Of a stretch of DNA of 64,000 nt, positions 8,422 through 16,771 are shown piece by piece; position 1 is the first letter of the stretch; every line of letters begins with the position of its first letter. Source of the stretch: Spinactinospora alkalitolerans (lineage in GTDB: Bacteria; Actinomycetota; Actinomycetes; Streptosporangiales; Streptosporangiaceae); the NCBI RefSeq assembly GCF_013408795.1, contig NZ_JACCCC010000001.1:4154001-4218000 (forward strand). The letters run 5' to 3'. Position numbers and translations under genes: made by a program. Under the pieces are notes generated by a model that made no database searches, had not been told where the DNA came from, and was given only the letters and a program-made list of their open reading frames with translations.

Positions 8422-8674
8422 CGGCGGCGAACCCATCGTAGCTCTCGGCCAGCGCGGCCAGGTGGGGCTGGTCCAGCGCCGCCGAACCGCCGTGCGGGCC
8501 GGTGCGCACCTCGATCACCCAGTCGACGTCCTCGGCGTCGTCCTCACCGGCCAGCATGTCGCGGTGCAGCGCGCACGGCTCGTAGCCCTGCGCCAGCAGC
8601 TGCTCGGCCAGCTCCTCGGCGTCGTCGCGGTCCGGGAGCGTCACCAGCACCGCACCTGTCGCCTGATCCGTCAT
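8414..8674 (-). CDS. Small hypothetical protein with ferredoxin-like fold character
   Basis: An 86-residue acidic protein starting at an ATG at 8674 behind a clear GGGAGG site. It reads MTDQATGAVLVTLPDRDDAEELAEQLL in outline, then a beta strand (CALHRDMLAGEDDAEDVDWVIEVR), and ends YDGFAAAD. The pattern of a strand, a helix running from DDAEELAEQL, and a further strand suggests a small alpha/beta domain. I do not recognise the family. Its stop codon abuts the 134-bp repeat. It is divergent from the T-box leader of ileS. Confidence 0.7.
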   Translation of the reverse strand: MTDQATGAVLVTLPDRDDAEELAEQLLAQGYEPCALHRDMLAGEDDAEDVDWVIEVRTGPHGGSAALDQPHLAALAESYDGFAAAD

Positions 8675-8787
8675 CGTGCCTCCCTCATTCGTCCCGGCAG
8701 GCAAGTATGCCCGGCCGCGCCGACCACCGTGGAAGACGGATCGGTCCGGGCCCGCGGTTGCGTTATTCTCGGTGCCAGCGAGGCGTA

Positions 8788-9018
8788 GATGGGGACGAGT
8801 ACCGCCGGACACAGCCAGGAGCGACCCGGGGAGGGTGGAAGCCCGGGGGCATGACCGTCGGGAAGATCACCCCGGAGCCGCCGGAGGAACGGCCACGCCG
8901 CCGGTGATCGGCGCGGACGGCCCAGTAGAACCGGCAGCGGCAGCAACGAAGCGGGGCGCGCCGACGGTCGGCGCTCCCAAGGAGGGTGGTACCGCGGGGC
9001 CGTGGCCTCGTCCCTCCA
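8788..9018 (+). promoter_or_regulatory. T-box leader of ileS, isoleucine-tRNA sensing
   Basis: The stretch begins with GATGGGGACGAGTACC and contains the actinobacterial T-box landmarks. A stem-I region carries GGAAGATCACC, whose ATC at 8866-8868 fits an isoleucine specifier codon. The T-box core AGGGTGGTACCGCG lies at 8983-8996; its TGGT would pair with the CCA end of uncharged tRNA. GGAGGG (8981-8986) can pair with CCCTCC (9012-9017). No T-tract terminator lies between the element and the gene, so control of translation initiation, as known for actinobacterial ileS T-boxes, is inferred. Confidence 0.88.
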
Positions 9019-9054
9019 TCAGGTGACCGGACCCTGATGAAAGAGGTACGCCAG

Positions 9055-12000
9055 GTGTCGCACGAGCAACGCCCCGCATCCCGGCCGTTCCCCGCGCTGC
9101 CGGCCCAGATCGATCTGCCCGCCGTCGAGCACGAGGTGCTGCGCCGCTGGTCGGAGCAGAAGATCTTCGAACGCTCCCTCGAACGGACCCGCGGCGGCCC
9201 GAACTGGGTGTTCTTCGAGGGCCCCCCGACCGCCAACGGCCAGCCCGGCGTGCACCACGTCGAGGCGCGGGTGTTCAAGGACGTGTTCCCGCGGTTCAAG
9301 ACCATGAAGGGCTTCCACGTCAACCGCAAGGCCGGCTGGGACTGCCACGGCCTGCCGGTCGAGGTGGCCGTGGAGAAGGAACTCGGGCTGTCCGGCAAGA
9401 AGGACATCGAGGAGTTCGGCGTCGCCGAGTTCAACGCCCACTGCCGCGAGTCGGTGCTGCGCAACGTCGGCGCCTTCACCGCGATGACCGAGCGCATGGG
9501 CTACTGGGTCAACATGGACGAGGCCTACCGCACCATGGACCCGGAGTACGTGGAGTCGGTGTGGTGGTCGCTGAAGGCCATCTGGGACAAGGGCCTGCTG
9601 GTCCGCGACTACCGGATCAGCCCCTACTGCCCGCGCTGCGGCACCACGCTGTCCGACCACGAGCTGGCCCAGGGCTACGAGACCGTCACCGACCCCTCGG
9701 TCTACGTGCGCTTCCCGGTGACCTCGGGCCCGCTGGCCGACCCCGAGCGGCCCACGTCGCTGCTGGTGTGGACCACCACCCCGTGGACGCTGGTGTCCAA
9801 CACCGCCGTCGCGGCGCACCCCGAGGTCGGCTACGTCGTGGCCACCAACGGCACCGAGCGGCTGATCGTGGCCGAGGACCTGGTCGAGGCGGCGCTGGGC
9901 GAGGGCTGGGAGCTCACCGGCGAGCGGTTCGAGGGCGCGGAGATGGAGCGCTGGACCTACCAGCGACCCTTCGAGCTGGTCGCCTTCGACGAGCCGGCGC
10001 ACTACATCGTGCTCGCCGACTACGTCACCGTCGAGGACGGCACCGGCCTGGTGCACCAGTCCCCCGCCTTCGGCGCCGACGACATGGCGGTCTGCCGCGC
10101 CTACGGCCTGCCCGTGGTCAACCCGGTGCGGGCCGACGGCACCTTCGAGGCCGACCTCGACCTGGTGGGGGGCGAGTTCTTCAAGACCGCCGACGCCGCT
10201 CTGGTCGACGACCTCTCCGAACGCGGCCTGCTCTTCAAACACCTGGCCTACGAGCACAGCTACCCGCACTGCTGGCGCTGCCACACCCCCCTGCTCTACT
10301 ACGCGCTGCCGTCCTGGTACATCAAGACCACCGCGATCAAGGACCGGCTGCTGGAGCAGAACGCCCGCACCAACTGGTTCCCCGCGACCATCAAGGAGGG
10401 CCGCTACGGCGAGTGGCTGCGCAACAACGTCGACTGGGCGCTGTCGCGCAGCCGCTACTGGGGCACCCCACTGCCGGTGTGGACCTGCTCCGAGGACCAC
10501 GCGACCGTCGTCGGCTCGCTCGCCGAGCTCGGCGGACTGGCCGGCCGCGACCTCAGCGCGCTGGACCCGCACCGGCCCTACGTCGACGACGTGGTGCTGT
10601 CCTGCCCGCAGGCCGACGCGTCGGGGACGCCGTGCGGCCTGGAGGCCCGGCGGGTGCCCGAGGTCATCGACGTCTGGTTCGACTCCGGGGCCATGCCGTT
10701 CGCGCAGTGGGGCGCGCCGCACCACAACGACGAGGTGTTCCGGGCGAACTTCCCCGGCCAGTACATCTGCGAGGCCATCGACCAGACCCGCGGCTGGTTC
10801 TACTCGATGATGACCGTCAGCACGCTGGTCTTCGGCCGGTCCTCCTACGAGAACGTGGTCTGCCTCGGCCACATCCTCGCCGAGGACGGCCGCAAGATGA
10901 GCAAGCACCTCGGCAACGTCCTGGAGCCCATGGCGGTGATGGAGCGGCACGGCGCCGACGCGCTGCGCTGGTTCATGGCGGCCAGCGGCTCACCGTGGAT
11001 GCCGCGCCGGGTGGGCCACGCAGCACTGGAGGAGATCGTCCGCAAGGTCCTGCTGACCTACTACAACACGGTCTCCTTCTTCACCCTCTACGCCAACGCC
11101 GGCGACACCTGGGACCACGGCCGGCTCGCCGAGGCGCCGGATCCGGCCGACCGCCCGCTGCTGGACCGCTGGCTGCTCTCCGAGCTGAACCGCGTGGTCA
11201 AGGGCGTGGAGGAGGCACTGGAGCGGTTCGACACCGCGGCGGCCGGCCGCGCGCTCACGGCGTTCGTCGACGACCTGTCCAACTGGTACGTGCGGCGCTC
11301 CCGCCGCCGGTTCTGGGCCGGGGCGACCACGCCGGAGGGCGCATCGGCCTTCGCCACGCTGTTCGAGTGCCTGGAGACCGTCACCCTCCTGATGGCCCCG
11401 ATGGTCCCGTTCCTCACCGACCACGTGTGGGCCGCGCTGCGCCGCCCGGACGCGCCGGAGTCGGTGCACCTGGCCGACTGGCCGCGGGTGCGCGAGGAGC
11501 TGATCGACGTCGAGCTGTCGGAGCGGATGGCGCTGACCCGCCGCCTGGTGGAGCTGGGCCGTGCGGCCCGCGCCGACTCCGGCGTGCGCACCCGGCAGCC
11601 GCTGGCCCGGGTGCTGGTCGGCGCGGCGCGGTTCGCCTCGCTGCCGGAGCAGCTTCGCGCCCAGATCGCCGAGGAGCTCAACGTCGTCCAGCTCGACCCG
11701 CTCTCCGCTGTCGGCGGCGACCTGGTCGACTACACCGTCAAGCCGAACTTCCGGGCGCTGGGCAAGCGGTTCGCCAAGCGCACACCGGTGGTGGCCGAGG
11801 CGATCCAGGCGGCCGAGGCCAAGGGCCTGGTCGAGCAGGTCCGCTCGACCGGCTGGGCGCACATCCAGGTCGAGGGCGAGCCGGTGGAGGTCAGCGCCGA
11901 GGAGGTGCTGGTCACCGAGCAGCCCCGCGAAGGCTGGGCCGTGGCCTCGGAGGCGGGCGAGACCGTCGCGCTGGACCTTGAGGTGACCCCGGAGCTGCAG

Positions 12001-12255
12001 CGCGCCGGCCTGGCCCGCGAGATGGTCCGCCTGGTGCAGGACGCCCGCAAGTCCAGCGGTCTGGACATCTCCGACCGCATCGACCTGTGGTGGTCGGCCA
12101 CCGACGCCACGACCGCGCGGGCCGTCACCGAGCACGCCGGGACGATCGGCGCCGAGGTGCTGGCCGAGTCCTTCACCGAGGGCGCCCCCGAGGGCGAGGC
12201 CCACGTGACCCGGTCAGCGGACTTCGGCGTGACCTTCTGGCTCCGCAAGGCCTAG
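9055..12255 (+). CDS. ileS: Isoleucyl-tRNA synthetase
   Basis: A 1066-residue class I aminoacyl-tRNA synthetase that charges tRNA-Ile. The N-terminal nucleotide-binding segment is PPTANGQPGVHHVEARV (HIGH region, about residues 57-73), followed by WDCHGLPVE; the second signature KMSKH is at 614-618 in DGRKMSKHLGNVLEP. The editing domain lies between them and the anticodon-binding domain follows. The length and the HIGH variant suit the long, eukaryote-like IleS type common in actinobacteria. The start is GTG at 9055 with AAGAGG (9041-9046) upstream; an in-frame ATG at 9037 is weaker. Expression is controlled by the T-box just upstream. Confidence 0.95.
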   Translation: MSHEQRPASRPFPALPAQIDLPAVEHEVLRRWSEQKIFERSLERTRGGPNWVFFEGPPTANGQPGVHHVEARVFKDVFPRFKTMKGFHVNRKAGWDCHGLPVEVAVEKELGLSGKKDIEEFGVAEFNAHCRESVLRNVGAFTAMTERMGYWVNMDEAYRTMDPEYVESVWWSLKAIWDKGLLVRDYRISPYCPRCGTTLSDHELAQGYETVTDPSVYVRFPVTSGPLADPERPTSLLVWTTTPWTLVSNTAVAAHPEVGYVVATNGTERLIVAEDLVEAALGEGWELTGERFEGAEMERWTYQRPFELVAFDEPAHYIVLADYVTVEDGTGLVHQSPAFGADDMAVCRAYGLPVVNPVRADGTFEADLDLVGGEFFKTADAALVDDLSERGLLFKHLAYEHSYPHCWRCHTPLLYYALPSWYIKTTAIKDRLLEQNARTNWFPATIKEGRYGEWLRNNVDWALSRSRYWGTPLPVWTCSEDHATVVGSLAELGGLAGRDLSALDPHRPYVDDVVLSCPQADASGTPCGLEARRVPEVIDVWFDSGAMPFAQWGAPHHNDEVFRANFPGQYICEAIDQTRGWFYSMMTVSTLVFGRSSYENVVCLGHILAEDGRKMSKHLGNVLEPMAVMERHGADALRWFMAASGSPWMPRRVGHAALEEIVRKVLLTYYNTVSFFTLYANAGDTWDHGRLAEAPDPADRPLLDRWLLSELNRVVKGVEEALERFDTAAAGRALTAFVDDLSNWYVRRSRRRFWAGATTPEGASAFATLFECLETVTLLMAPMVPFLTDHVWAALRRPDAPESVHLADWPRVREELIDVELSERMALTRRLVELGRAARADSGVRTRQPLARVLVGAARFASLPEQLRAQIAEELNVVQLDPLSAVGGDLVDYTVKPNFRALGKRFAKRTPVVAEAIQAAEAKGLVEQVRSTGWAHIQVEGEPVEVSAEEVLVTEQPREGWAVASEAGETVALDLEVTPELQRAGLAREMVRLVQDARKSSGLDISDRIDLWWSATDATTARAVTEHAGTIGAEVLAESFTEGAPEGEAHVTRSADFGVTFWLRKA

Positions 12256-12272
12256 CGGCACGGGAAACGGCG

Positions 12273-12311
12273 GCGAAGGGCCGACCCCGGAATAGGAGGC
12301 CGGCCCTTCGC
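12273..12311 (+). terminator. Hairpin terminator after ileS
   Basis: GCGAAGGGCCG (12273-12283) pairs perfectly with CGGCCCTTCGC (12301-12311) around a 17-base loop, 18 bases after the ileS stop codon. It is followed by the truncated copy of the 134-bp repeat. No T-tract is present. Confidence 0.65.
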
Positions 12312-12321
12312 GGTCGCCGCT

Positions 12322-12385
12322 CAGCAGGTCCGAGCCCTGGAAGTCTCGTCTCGCCCCGCGAACGCAGCGGTCAGAACTTGATGAG
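12322..12385 (-). repeat. Dispersed intergenic repeat, 134-bp family, truncated copy
   Basis: Read on the minus strand, this 64-base stretch matches the first half of the copy at 8288-8421, sharing TGCGTTCGCGGG / CGCGTTCGCGGG and the block CCAGGGCTCGGACCTGCTG. The match stops abruptly at the side facing ileS, where the terminator hairpin begins. The whole space 12256-12594 holds this repeat, the terminator, a 113-bp repeat copy, and no recognisable gene. Confidence 0.7.
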
Positions 12386-12457
12386 TCGTCGGTGACCAGG
12401 CGGCCAAGGTCCGCGGTGCGGCCTTGTGGTCGACCGGGTGACAGGTGGTTCTCTCGC

Positions 12458-12570
12458 CGATCTCGACCGTGAGTTCTGACCTTGGCCACTGGGACCGTGA
12501 AGCCTCAACCCAAGGAGGGATCCGCGGTGACCGGGCGACGGTGCACGCCCGTCCCCGGCCTCAGGGGGCG
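12458..12570 (-). repeat. Dispersed intergenic repeat, 113-bp family, copy 1
   Basis: The minus strand here aligns with the plus strand at 56797-56909 across the whole 113 bases, sharing CCCTGAGGCCGGGGACGG, GTGCACCGTCGCCC, ACCGCGGATCCCTCCT and GGTTGAGGCTTCACG. It lies directly downstream of the acidic membrane-protein gene (stop at 12595). At the second site the same sequence is one unit of a degenerate tandem array. No function is known to me. Confidence 0.78.
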
Positions 12571-12594
12571 AGGTAGAGGGGCCCACCCGCGCGC

Positions 12595-13986
12595 CTACTC
12601 CTGCGGTTTCTCCGGGAAGGTGAGGACTGCGGTCCGGTCCGGGTTCGGTTCGGCTTCGGCCGACTCGGCCGGGGGCGCCTCGGACCGTTCCGGGTCCGGG
12701 GTCTGCTCCTCGACCGTTTCCGGCTCGGATTCGGTGGCCGGGTCGGTGCTCTTCGGCGGCTCCGACTCGGCGGTGGGCTCCGGGCGTCCCGATTCGGCGG
12801 GCTCTGCGGGCTCCTGCGGCTCCACGGCCTCGATGTCCGTGGATTCGTCGGCCCGAGTTACGGATTCCCCGTCCGGCTCGGTCCGGTGCTCCTCCGCCGC
12901 AGGCGCCTCCGACTCTTCGGCGGCGGGCTCCGGACGGGACTCCGCACCGCCCTCGGCGACCGCGGCGTCCTCTGGACTCTCTGGGTCCTCGGCGACCGCG
13001 GCGCTCCCGGGCTCCTCGGCGGGCTCCGCCTCCTCGGCCACCGTGGACTCCTCGGCGGCCTCGGGCCGCTCGGGGGCGGGGCGCTCCTCGCTCAAGGCCC
13101 GGACGGACTCCGGCTCCTCGGCGGCCGGGCTCTCGGATTCTCCGGCGGCGGCAGGTGCATCGGGAGCGGCCGTCCCGGCCGTCTCCGGTGCGGACTCGCC
13201 GATCGACTCGCTCCGGCTCCAGTGCTGCGCGGGCCGTGCCGGGGTCTCGGGGACCGAGTAGCGGAAGGCGCCCTCGGACCGCTGCGCCGCGGCGCCCTCC
13301 GGCGGCTCCTCCTCGGGGGCGGGTCCGGGTTCCTCCTGCGGCTCCGCCCGGGTCGCATCGGGTTCGCGGGCCTCGTGGGGCTCCTCGTCGCGGACCTCGT
13401 GCGGTCGGTACGGCTCTTCGCGGGCCTCGTGGATCTCGTGGGAATCGTGCGGCCCGCCGGGCTCGTCCGGCTCGCGGACCTCGTCGTCGGCGGCGGAGTC
13501 GGCACGGCCGCGCGGCTCCTCTCGGGGGAACGGCGCCCACTGGGCGGCGACCGAGGCCGGAGGGGCCTCTTCGCCCGCTTCGCCGTCCCGGGGGTCCGGG
13601 GGTTGCGGGAGCCGCCACTGGGCCGGCTCCCGGAACGCGGCCGCCCGCACCGGCTCGGCGGCCGGTGCGGGTGCGGACGTTCTGTTCTCCCATGAGTCCG
13701 CGACCGGCACCGCTGAGCCGGTCGCTCCGATGGAGGCGGTGCGGACGGACGCCTTCCCCAAACCGTCCGTCCGGGTCGCCGCCACCGGAATCTGCACGTC
13801 TCTGCGATCGTCCCGTTCCCGGCCCACCAGGTTCCGCCGGTTGCGGACCACCTCGACCCCGAGCAGGGCGATCGAGAGCCCGGCCAACCCGAAGGCGATG
13901 TAGACCAAGGTCAGCTCTGCGAGCGCCAGTGCCACGCCGATGACGATGAACGCCGCTACGACGAGGACGAGGCAAACGGTGATCAC
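12595..13986 (-). CDS. Membrane protein with two N-terminal helices and a long acidic tail
   Basis: A 463-residue protein of two parts. Residues 1-45 form two hydrophobic helices (VCLVLVVAAFIVIGVALALA, then YIAFGLAGLSIALLGVEVV), followed by a basic stop-transfer stretch RNRRNLVGRERDDRR. Residues about 70-463 are low-complexity, dominated by Glu, Pro, Ala, Ser and Asp, with many EEP, PAAEE and AEE runs, and probably disordered in the cytoplasm. No enzyme domain is visible. It begins at GTG 13986 and lies 54 bases downstream of divIVA in the same direction, so it may belong to the division/polar-growth transcript. Function unknown; a link to DivIVA is inference from position. Confidence 0.75.
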   Translation of the reverse strand: MITVCLVLVVAAFIVIGVALALAELTLVYIAFGLAGLSIALLGVEVVRNRRNLVGRERDDRRDVQIPVAATRTDGLGKASVRTASIGATGSAVPVADSWENRTSAPAPAAEPVRAAAFREPAQWRLPQPPDPRDGEAGEEAPPASVAAQWAPFPREEPRGRADSAADDEVREPDEPGGPHDSHEIHEAREEPYRPHEVRDEEPHEAREPDATRAEPQEEPGPAPEEEPPEGAAAQRSEGAFRYSVPETPARPAQHWSRSESIGESAPETAGTAAPDAPAAAGESESPAAEEPESVRALSEERPAPERPEAAEESTVAEEAEPAEEPGSAAVAEDPESPEDAAVAEGGAESRPEPAAEESEAPAAEEHRTEPDGESVTRADESTDIEAVEPQEPAEPAESGRPEPTAESEPPKSTDPATESEPETVEEQTPDPERSEAPPAESAEAEPNPDRTAVLTFPEKPQE

Positions 13987-14040
13987 TGGAGAGGGTGCCT
14001 TTTCACGGACTCAAGGGTTCACATCATGGTGTGCCGACCG

Positions 14041-14916
14041 TCAGCGACGCTCGTGCGGTGCGTCGCCCGGGTGGTAACCGCCGTGCTGGGCCGGCTCCGG
14101 CTGGGCGAACGGGTTGCTGCCGGGAGCGCCGTTGCCCGGGCCGGCGTGCTGCAGCGACGGTGAACCGCCCGTGGGCGCCATCGTCTGGAAGCCGCCGGTC
14201 GTGTTCGGGCCGTTGGGCTCGTTGGCCCCTTCGGCGAGCTCGCGGAGCTGGCGCTCGAAGTAGTCCTTGAGCCGGCTGCGGTACTCGCGCTCGAAGTCCT
14301 TGAGCTCGCTGACCTTGTGCTCCAGCTCCTCGCGCTGCTGCACCAGCGATCCCATGACCTGGCGGTGGCGCTCCTGGGCGTCGCGGTCGAGGTTCTCGGA
14401 CCGGGCGCGGGCCTCGTTGACGATCTGCTCGGCCTGGCGGCGGGCCTTGCCGAGGATGTCGTCGGCCTCGTGGCGGGCGCGGCCGAGGGTCTCGTCGGCC
14501 TCGCGGCGGGCGTCGGAGATCGCCTGGTCGGCCGTCTGCTGGGCCAGGGCGAGGACACGCGCGGCGGTGTCCATGTTCTCCTCGGCGCCGGGCAGGCCCA
14601 TGTTGGCCATGGCGGGCATCTGCTCGGGCTGCTTGACCGGCTCAGGGCGCGGTGGCTCGGGCTGCGGCGGCGGCTCCGGAGGCATCTGCTGCTGCTGAGG
14701 CTCCTGGGGCTGGAAGTCGTTCATGCCCGCCGGGGGCACCTTCCCGCGCAGGCACTCCGCGAGCTTCCCGCGCAGCTCCTCGTTCTCCTGGATCAGCCGG
14801 TCCAGCTCGGACTCGACCTCGTCGAGGAAGGCGTCGACCTCTTCTTCGTCGTACCCCGGCCGTAGCCGGGTCGTACTGAACTGTTTATTCCGTACATCCG
14901 CGGGTGTCAGCGGCAT
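14041..14916 (-). CDS. divIVA: DivIVA/Wag31 polar growth and division-site protein
   Basis: A 291-residue coiled-coil protein. The N-terminal lipid-binding domain is the family signature (MPLTPADVRNKQFSTTRLR, then GYDEEEVDAFLDEVESELD). A proline/glutamine-rich linker (about 75-120) leads to a second long coiled coil (about 130-225) and a glycine/asparagine-rich tail. In actinobacteria this protein assembles at negatively curved membrane at poles and septa and directs apical peptidoglycan synthesis. The start is ATG at 14916 behind AAGGAGA. It is the classical end of the extended dcw cluster. Confidence 0.95.
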   Translation of the reverse strand: MPLTPADVRNKQFSTTRLRPGYDEEEVDAFLDEVESELDRLIQENEELRGKLAECLRGKVPPAGMNDFQPQEPQQQQMPPEPPPQPEPPRPEPVKQPEQMPAMANMGLPGAEENMDTAARVLALAQQTADQAISDARREADETLGRARHEADDILGKARRQAEQIVNEARARSENLDRDAQERHRQVMGSLVQQREELEHKVSELKDFEREYRSRLKDYFERQLRELAEGANEPNGPNTTGGFQTMAPTGGSPSLQHAGPGNGAPGSNPFAQPEPAQHGGYHPGDAPHERR

Positions 14917-14954
14917 GTTCGTCTCCTTGGCGCGCTTGGACTCTGTCCGTAGGG

Positions 14955-14982
14955 ACGCTACCTGATCGTGACTTTGCGGCAA
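14955..14982 (-). promoter_or_regulatory. Candidate promoter of divIVA
   Basis: On the minus strand TTGCCG (14982-14977) is followed after 16 bases by TAGCGT (14960-14955), about 39 bases upstream of the divIVA ATG. The hexamers fit a housekeeping sigma promoter. This is a sequence match only. Confidence 0.4.
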
Positions 14983-15044
14983 CCCAGATCATGACCAAGA
15001 CCACATATCGGAACCAATGCACAACTTTCCGACATTTGCGGCGG

Positions 15045-15338
15045 CTACACGGTCGGGATCGCCCACACGAACTGGATGAGGATCATCACCAAGAGGAAGA
15101 GGACGGTGAAGCTCAGGTCCAACGCCACACTCCCCAGGCGTACCGGCTTGATGAAGCGACGCAGGAACCTCAACGGTGGGTCTGTGATCGTGTACGTCGT
15201 CTCGGCCAGAACCAGTACGAATCCGCTTGGTCGCCAGGATCGAGCGAACGACTGAACCAACTCGAAGACAAGCCGTCCGATGAGTACCAACAGGAAGAGG
15301 TACAGGACGGTGGCGAGCACGCTCTGGACGATACTCAC
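15045..15338 (-). CDS. YggT-family membrane protein
   Basis: A 97-residue protein with two membrane helices separated by a loop containing SWRPSGFVLVLAETTYTITD, PPLRFLRRFIKP, which is the conserved YggT/YlmG core. Members sit between sepF and divIVA in actinobacteria and Firmicutes and are linked to septum or nucleoid organisation, but the biochemical role is not settled. The start is GTG at 15338 (MSIVQSVLATVL) behind GGGGA; a TTG at 15356 in frame is less likely. The gap from sepF is 39 bases. Confidence 0.92.
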   Translation of the reverse strand: MSIVQSVLATVLYLFLLVLIGRLVFELVQSFARSWRPSGFVLVLAETTYTITDPPLRFLRRFIKPVRLGSVALDLSFTVLFLLVMILIQFVWAIPTV

Positions 15339-15377
15339 AGTCGTTCCCCGACCCAATCACTGGACATCTGTGCTGCT

Positions 15378-15902
15378 CTAACTCTGATTGAAGAACCCTC
15401 GCTCAGCGATGCGTGCTTTGTCTTCAGCGGTCACCTCAACATTGGCCGGGGACAACAAGAACACCTTGTTCGTCACGCGCTCGATACTGCCATGCAGGCC
15501 GAAGATCAGCCCCGCCGCGAAGTCGACCAGACGCTTGGCGTCGCTGTCCACCATCTCGGTGAGGTTCATGATCACCGGTATGCCTTCCCGGAAATGCTCT
15601 CCGATAGTACGCGCTTCGTTATAGGTGCGGGGATGCAGCGTGGTAATTCGCGCGAGATCGGCGGTCGCGGGAGTGCTATGGGTGACGGTGCGTCGTTCGC
15701 CCTGGGACACGGGGTAATCGTCCGCTCTCGTCACTGAGTCGGCTCTGGGGTCGCCGCGGAGTTCGAGGTCTCGGTCACGCCGGTCGTCGACACCCTCATC
15801 GAAGTCCTCGAAGTCATCATATTCATCCGCATAGCGGTGATCGTAACGGTCGTCCTCCACGAGGCCGAGGTAGACCGCCATCTTGCGCATCGCGCCGGCC
15901 AT
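15378..15902 (-). CDS. sepF: SepF, FtsZ membrane anchor
   Basis: A 174-residue protein. The N terminus [18 protein letters not shown] is the amphipathic membrane-targeting helix; an acidic, Tyr/Asp/Arg-rich linker (about 18-75) follows; the C-terminal SepF domain (about 88-174) includes [27 protein letters not shown] and [13 protein letters not shown]. SepF polymerises, binds the FtsZ C terminus and anchors the Z ring; in actinobacteria lacking FtsA it is the main anchor. The start is ATG at 15902 with GGAGGG six bases upstream; ATG at 15890 is an in-frame alternative. It lies in the ftsZ-divIVA segment. Confidence 0.95.
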   Translation of the reverse strand: MAGAMRKMAVYLGLVEDDRYDHRYADEYDDFEDFDEGVDDRRDRDLELRGDPRADSVTRADDYPVSQGERRTVTHSTPATADLARITTLHPRTYNEARTIGEHFREGIPVIMNLTEMVDSDAKRLVDFAAGLIFGLHGSIERVTNKVFLLSPANVEVTAEDKARIAERGFFNQS

Positions 15903-16023
15903 CTCTTGCCCTCCGTCGTCCCTGTGGTGCTGCACCGCAGATGACTTACACCGGCCCACACCGAAAAAAATCGCCTCGACGGGCGAACTCCACAGCATGG
16001 GCGCCAAGGTCCATGTGGGGACA

Positions 16024-16770
16024 TTACCCCACGTTCGGCTCGCGGTCGCCGAGCAACGCCGCACCCAGACGCAGGTGTGTCGCTCCCCCGGCGATCGCGG
16101 TCTCGAAGTCGCCACTCATCCCCGCGGAGACCACCGTGGCACGAGGGTAGCGATCCCGGACCCGAGAGGCGACCGAGTTCAGACGGTCGAACGCCTCACC
16201 CGGTTCCCCCTCGCGCGGCGCGACCGCCATCACCCCGCCGACCCGCAGGCCCTCCTCGGCGTCGATGGCCGCGGCGACGGCCATGGCGTCGCGCGGGTCC
16301 GCTCCCCCGCGCGGCCCGAGCACGCCCTCCACCGACTCCGGGTCCAGGTTGACCTGGACCAGGCAGGTCAGCTCGCGCCGCTCGGCGCGGGCCCGGGCGC
16401 CCAGCGCCCTGGCCAGCCGGTCGCGGTCCACCGAGTGGACGACATCGGCGTAGCGCGCCACCGAGCGCGCCTTGTTCGTCTGGAGTTGACCGACGAAGTG
16501 CCAGTTGAGACCGAGATCACCGCATTGCGCCGCCTTCGGTGCGGCCTCCTGGTCCCGGTTCTCCCCGACGTCGGTGATGCCGAGCCCGGCCAGGATGCGC
16601 ACGTCAGAGGCCGGATAGGTCTTCGTGACCGCGATGATCTTCACATCTTCGGGCCGCCGTCCGGCCGCGGCGCAGGCCGCGGCCACCCGTGCGCGCACGT
16701 CGGCGAGGTTGGCGGCGATCAGCTCGGCGCGCGGCACCGGGTCCGCCCCGCGGTCCGCATCCCCGGCCAC
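16024..16770 (-). CDS. YggS-family PLP-homeostasis protein
   Basis: A 248-residue alanine-racemase-fold protein that binds pyridoxal phosphate (PLP) without known catalysis and helps balance PLP and amino-acid pools. The PLP lysine is in [13 protein letters not shown]; further landmarks are [26 protein letters not shown], and the C-terminal [19 protein letters not shown]. The start is GTG at 16770, one base after the pgeF stop codon, with GGCGG upstream; the frame is open further upstream but only through pgeF. The tight spacing means coupled translation with pgeF. Confidence 0.93.
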   Translation of the reverse strand: MAGDADRGADPVPRAELIAANLADVRARVAAACAAAGRRPEDVKIIAVTKTYPASDVRILAGLGITDVGENRDQEAAPKAAQCGDLGLNWHFVGQLQTNKARSVARYADVVHSVDRDRLARALGARARAERRELTCLVQVNLDPESVEGVLGPRGGADPRDAMAVAAAIDAEEGLRVGGVMAVAPREGEPGEAFDRLNSVASRVRDRYPRATVVSAGMSGDFETAIAGGATHLRLGAALLGDREPNVG

Positions 16771-16771
16771 G

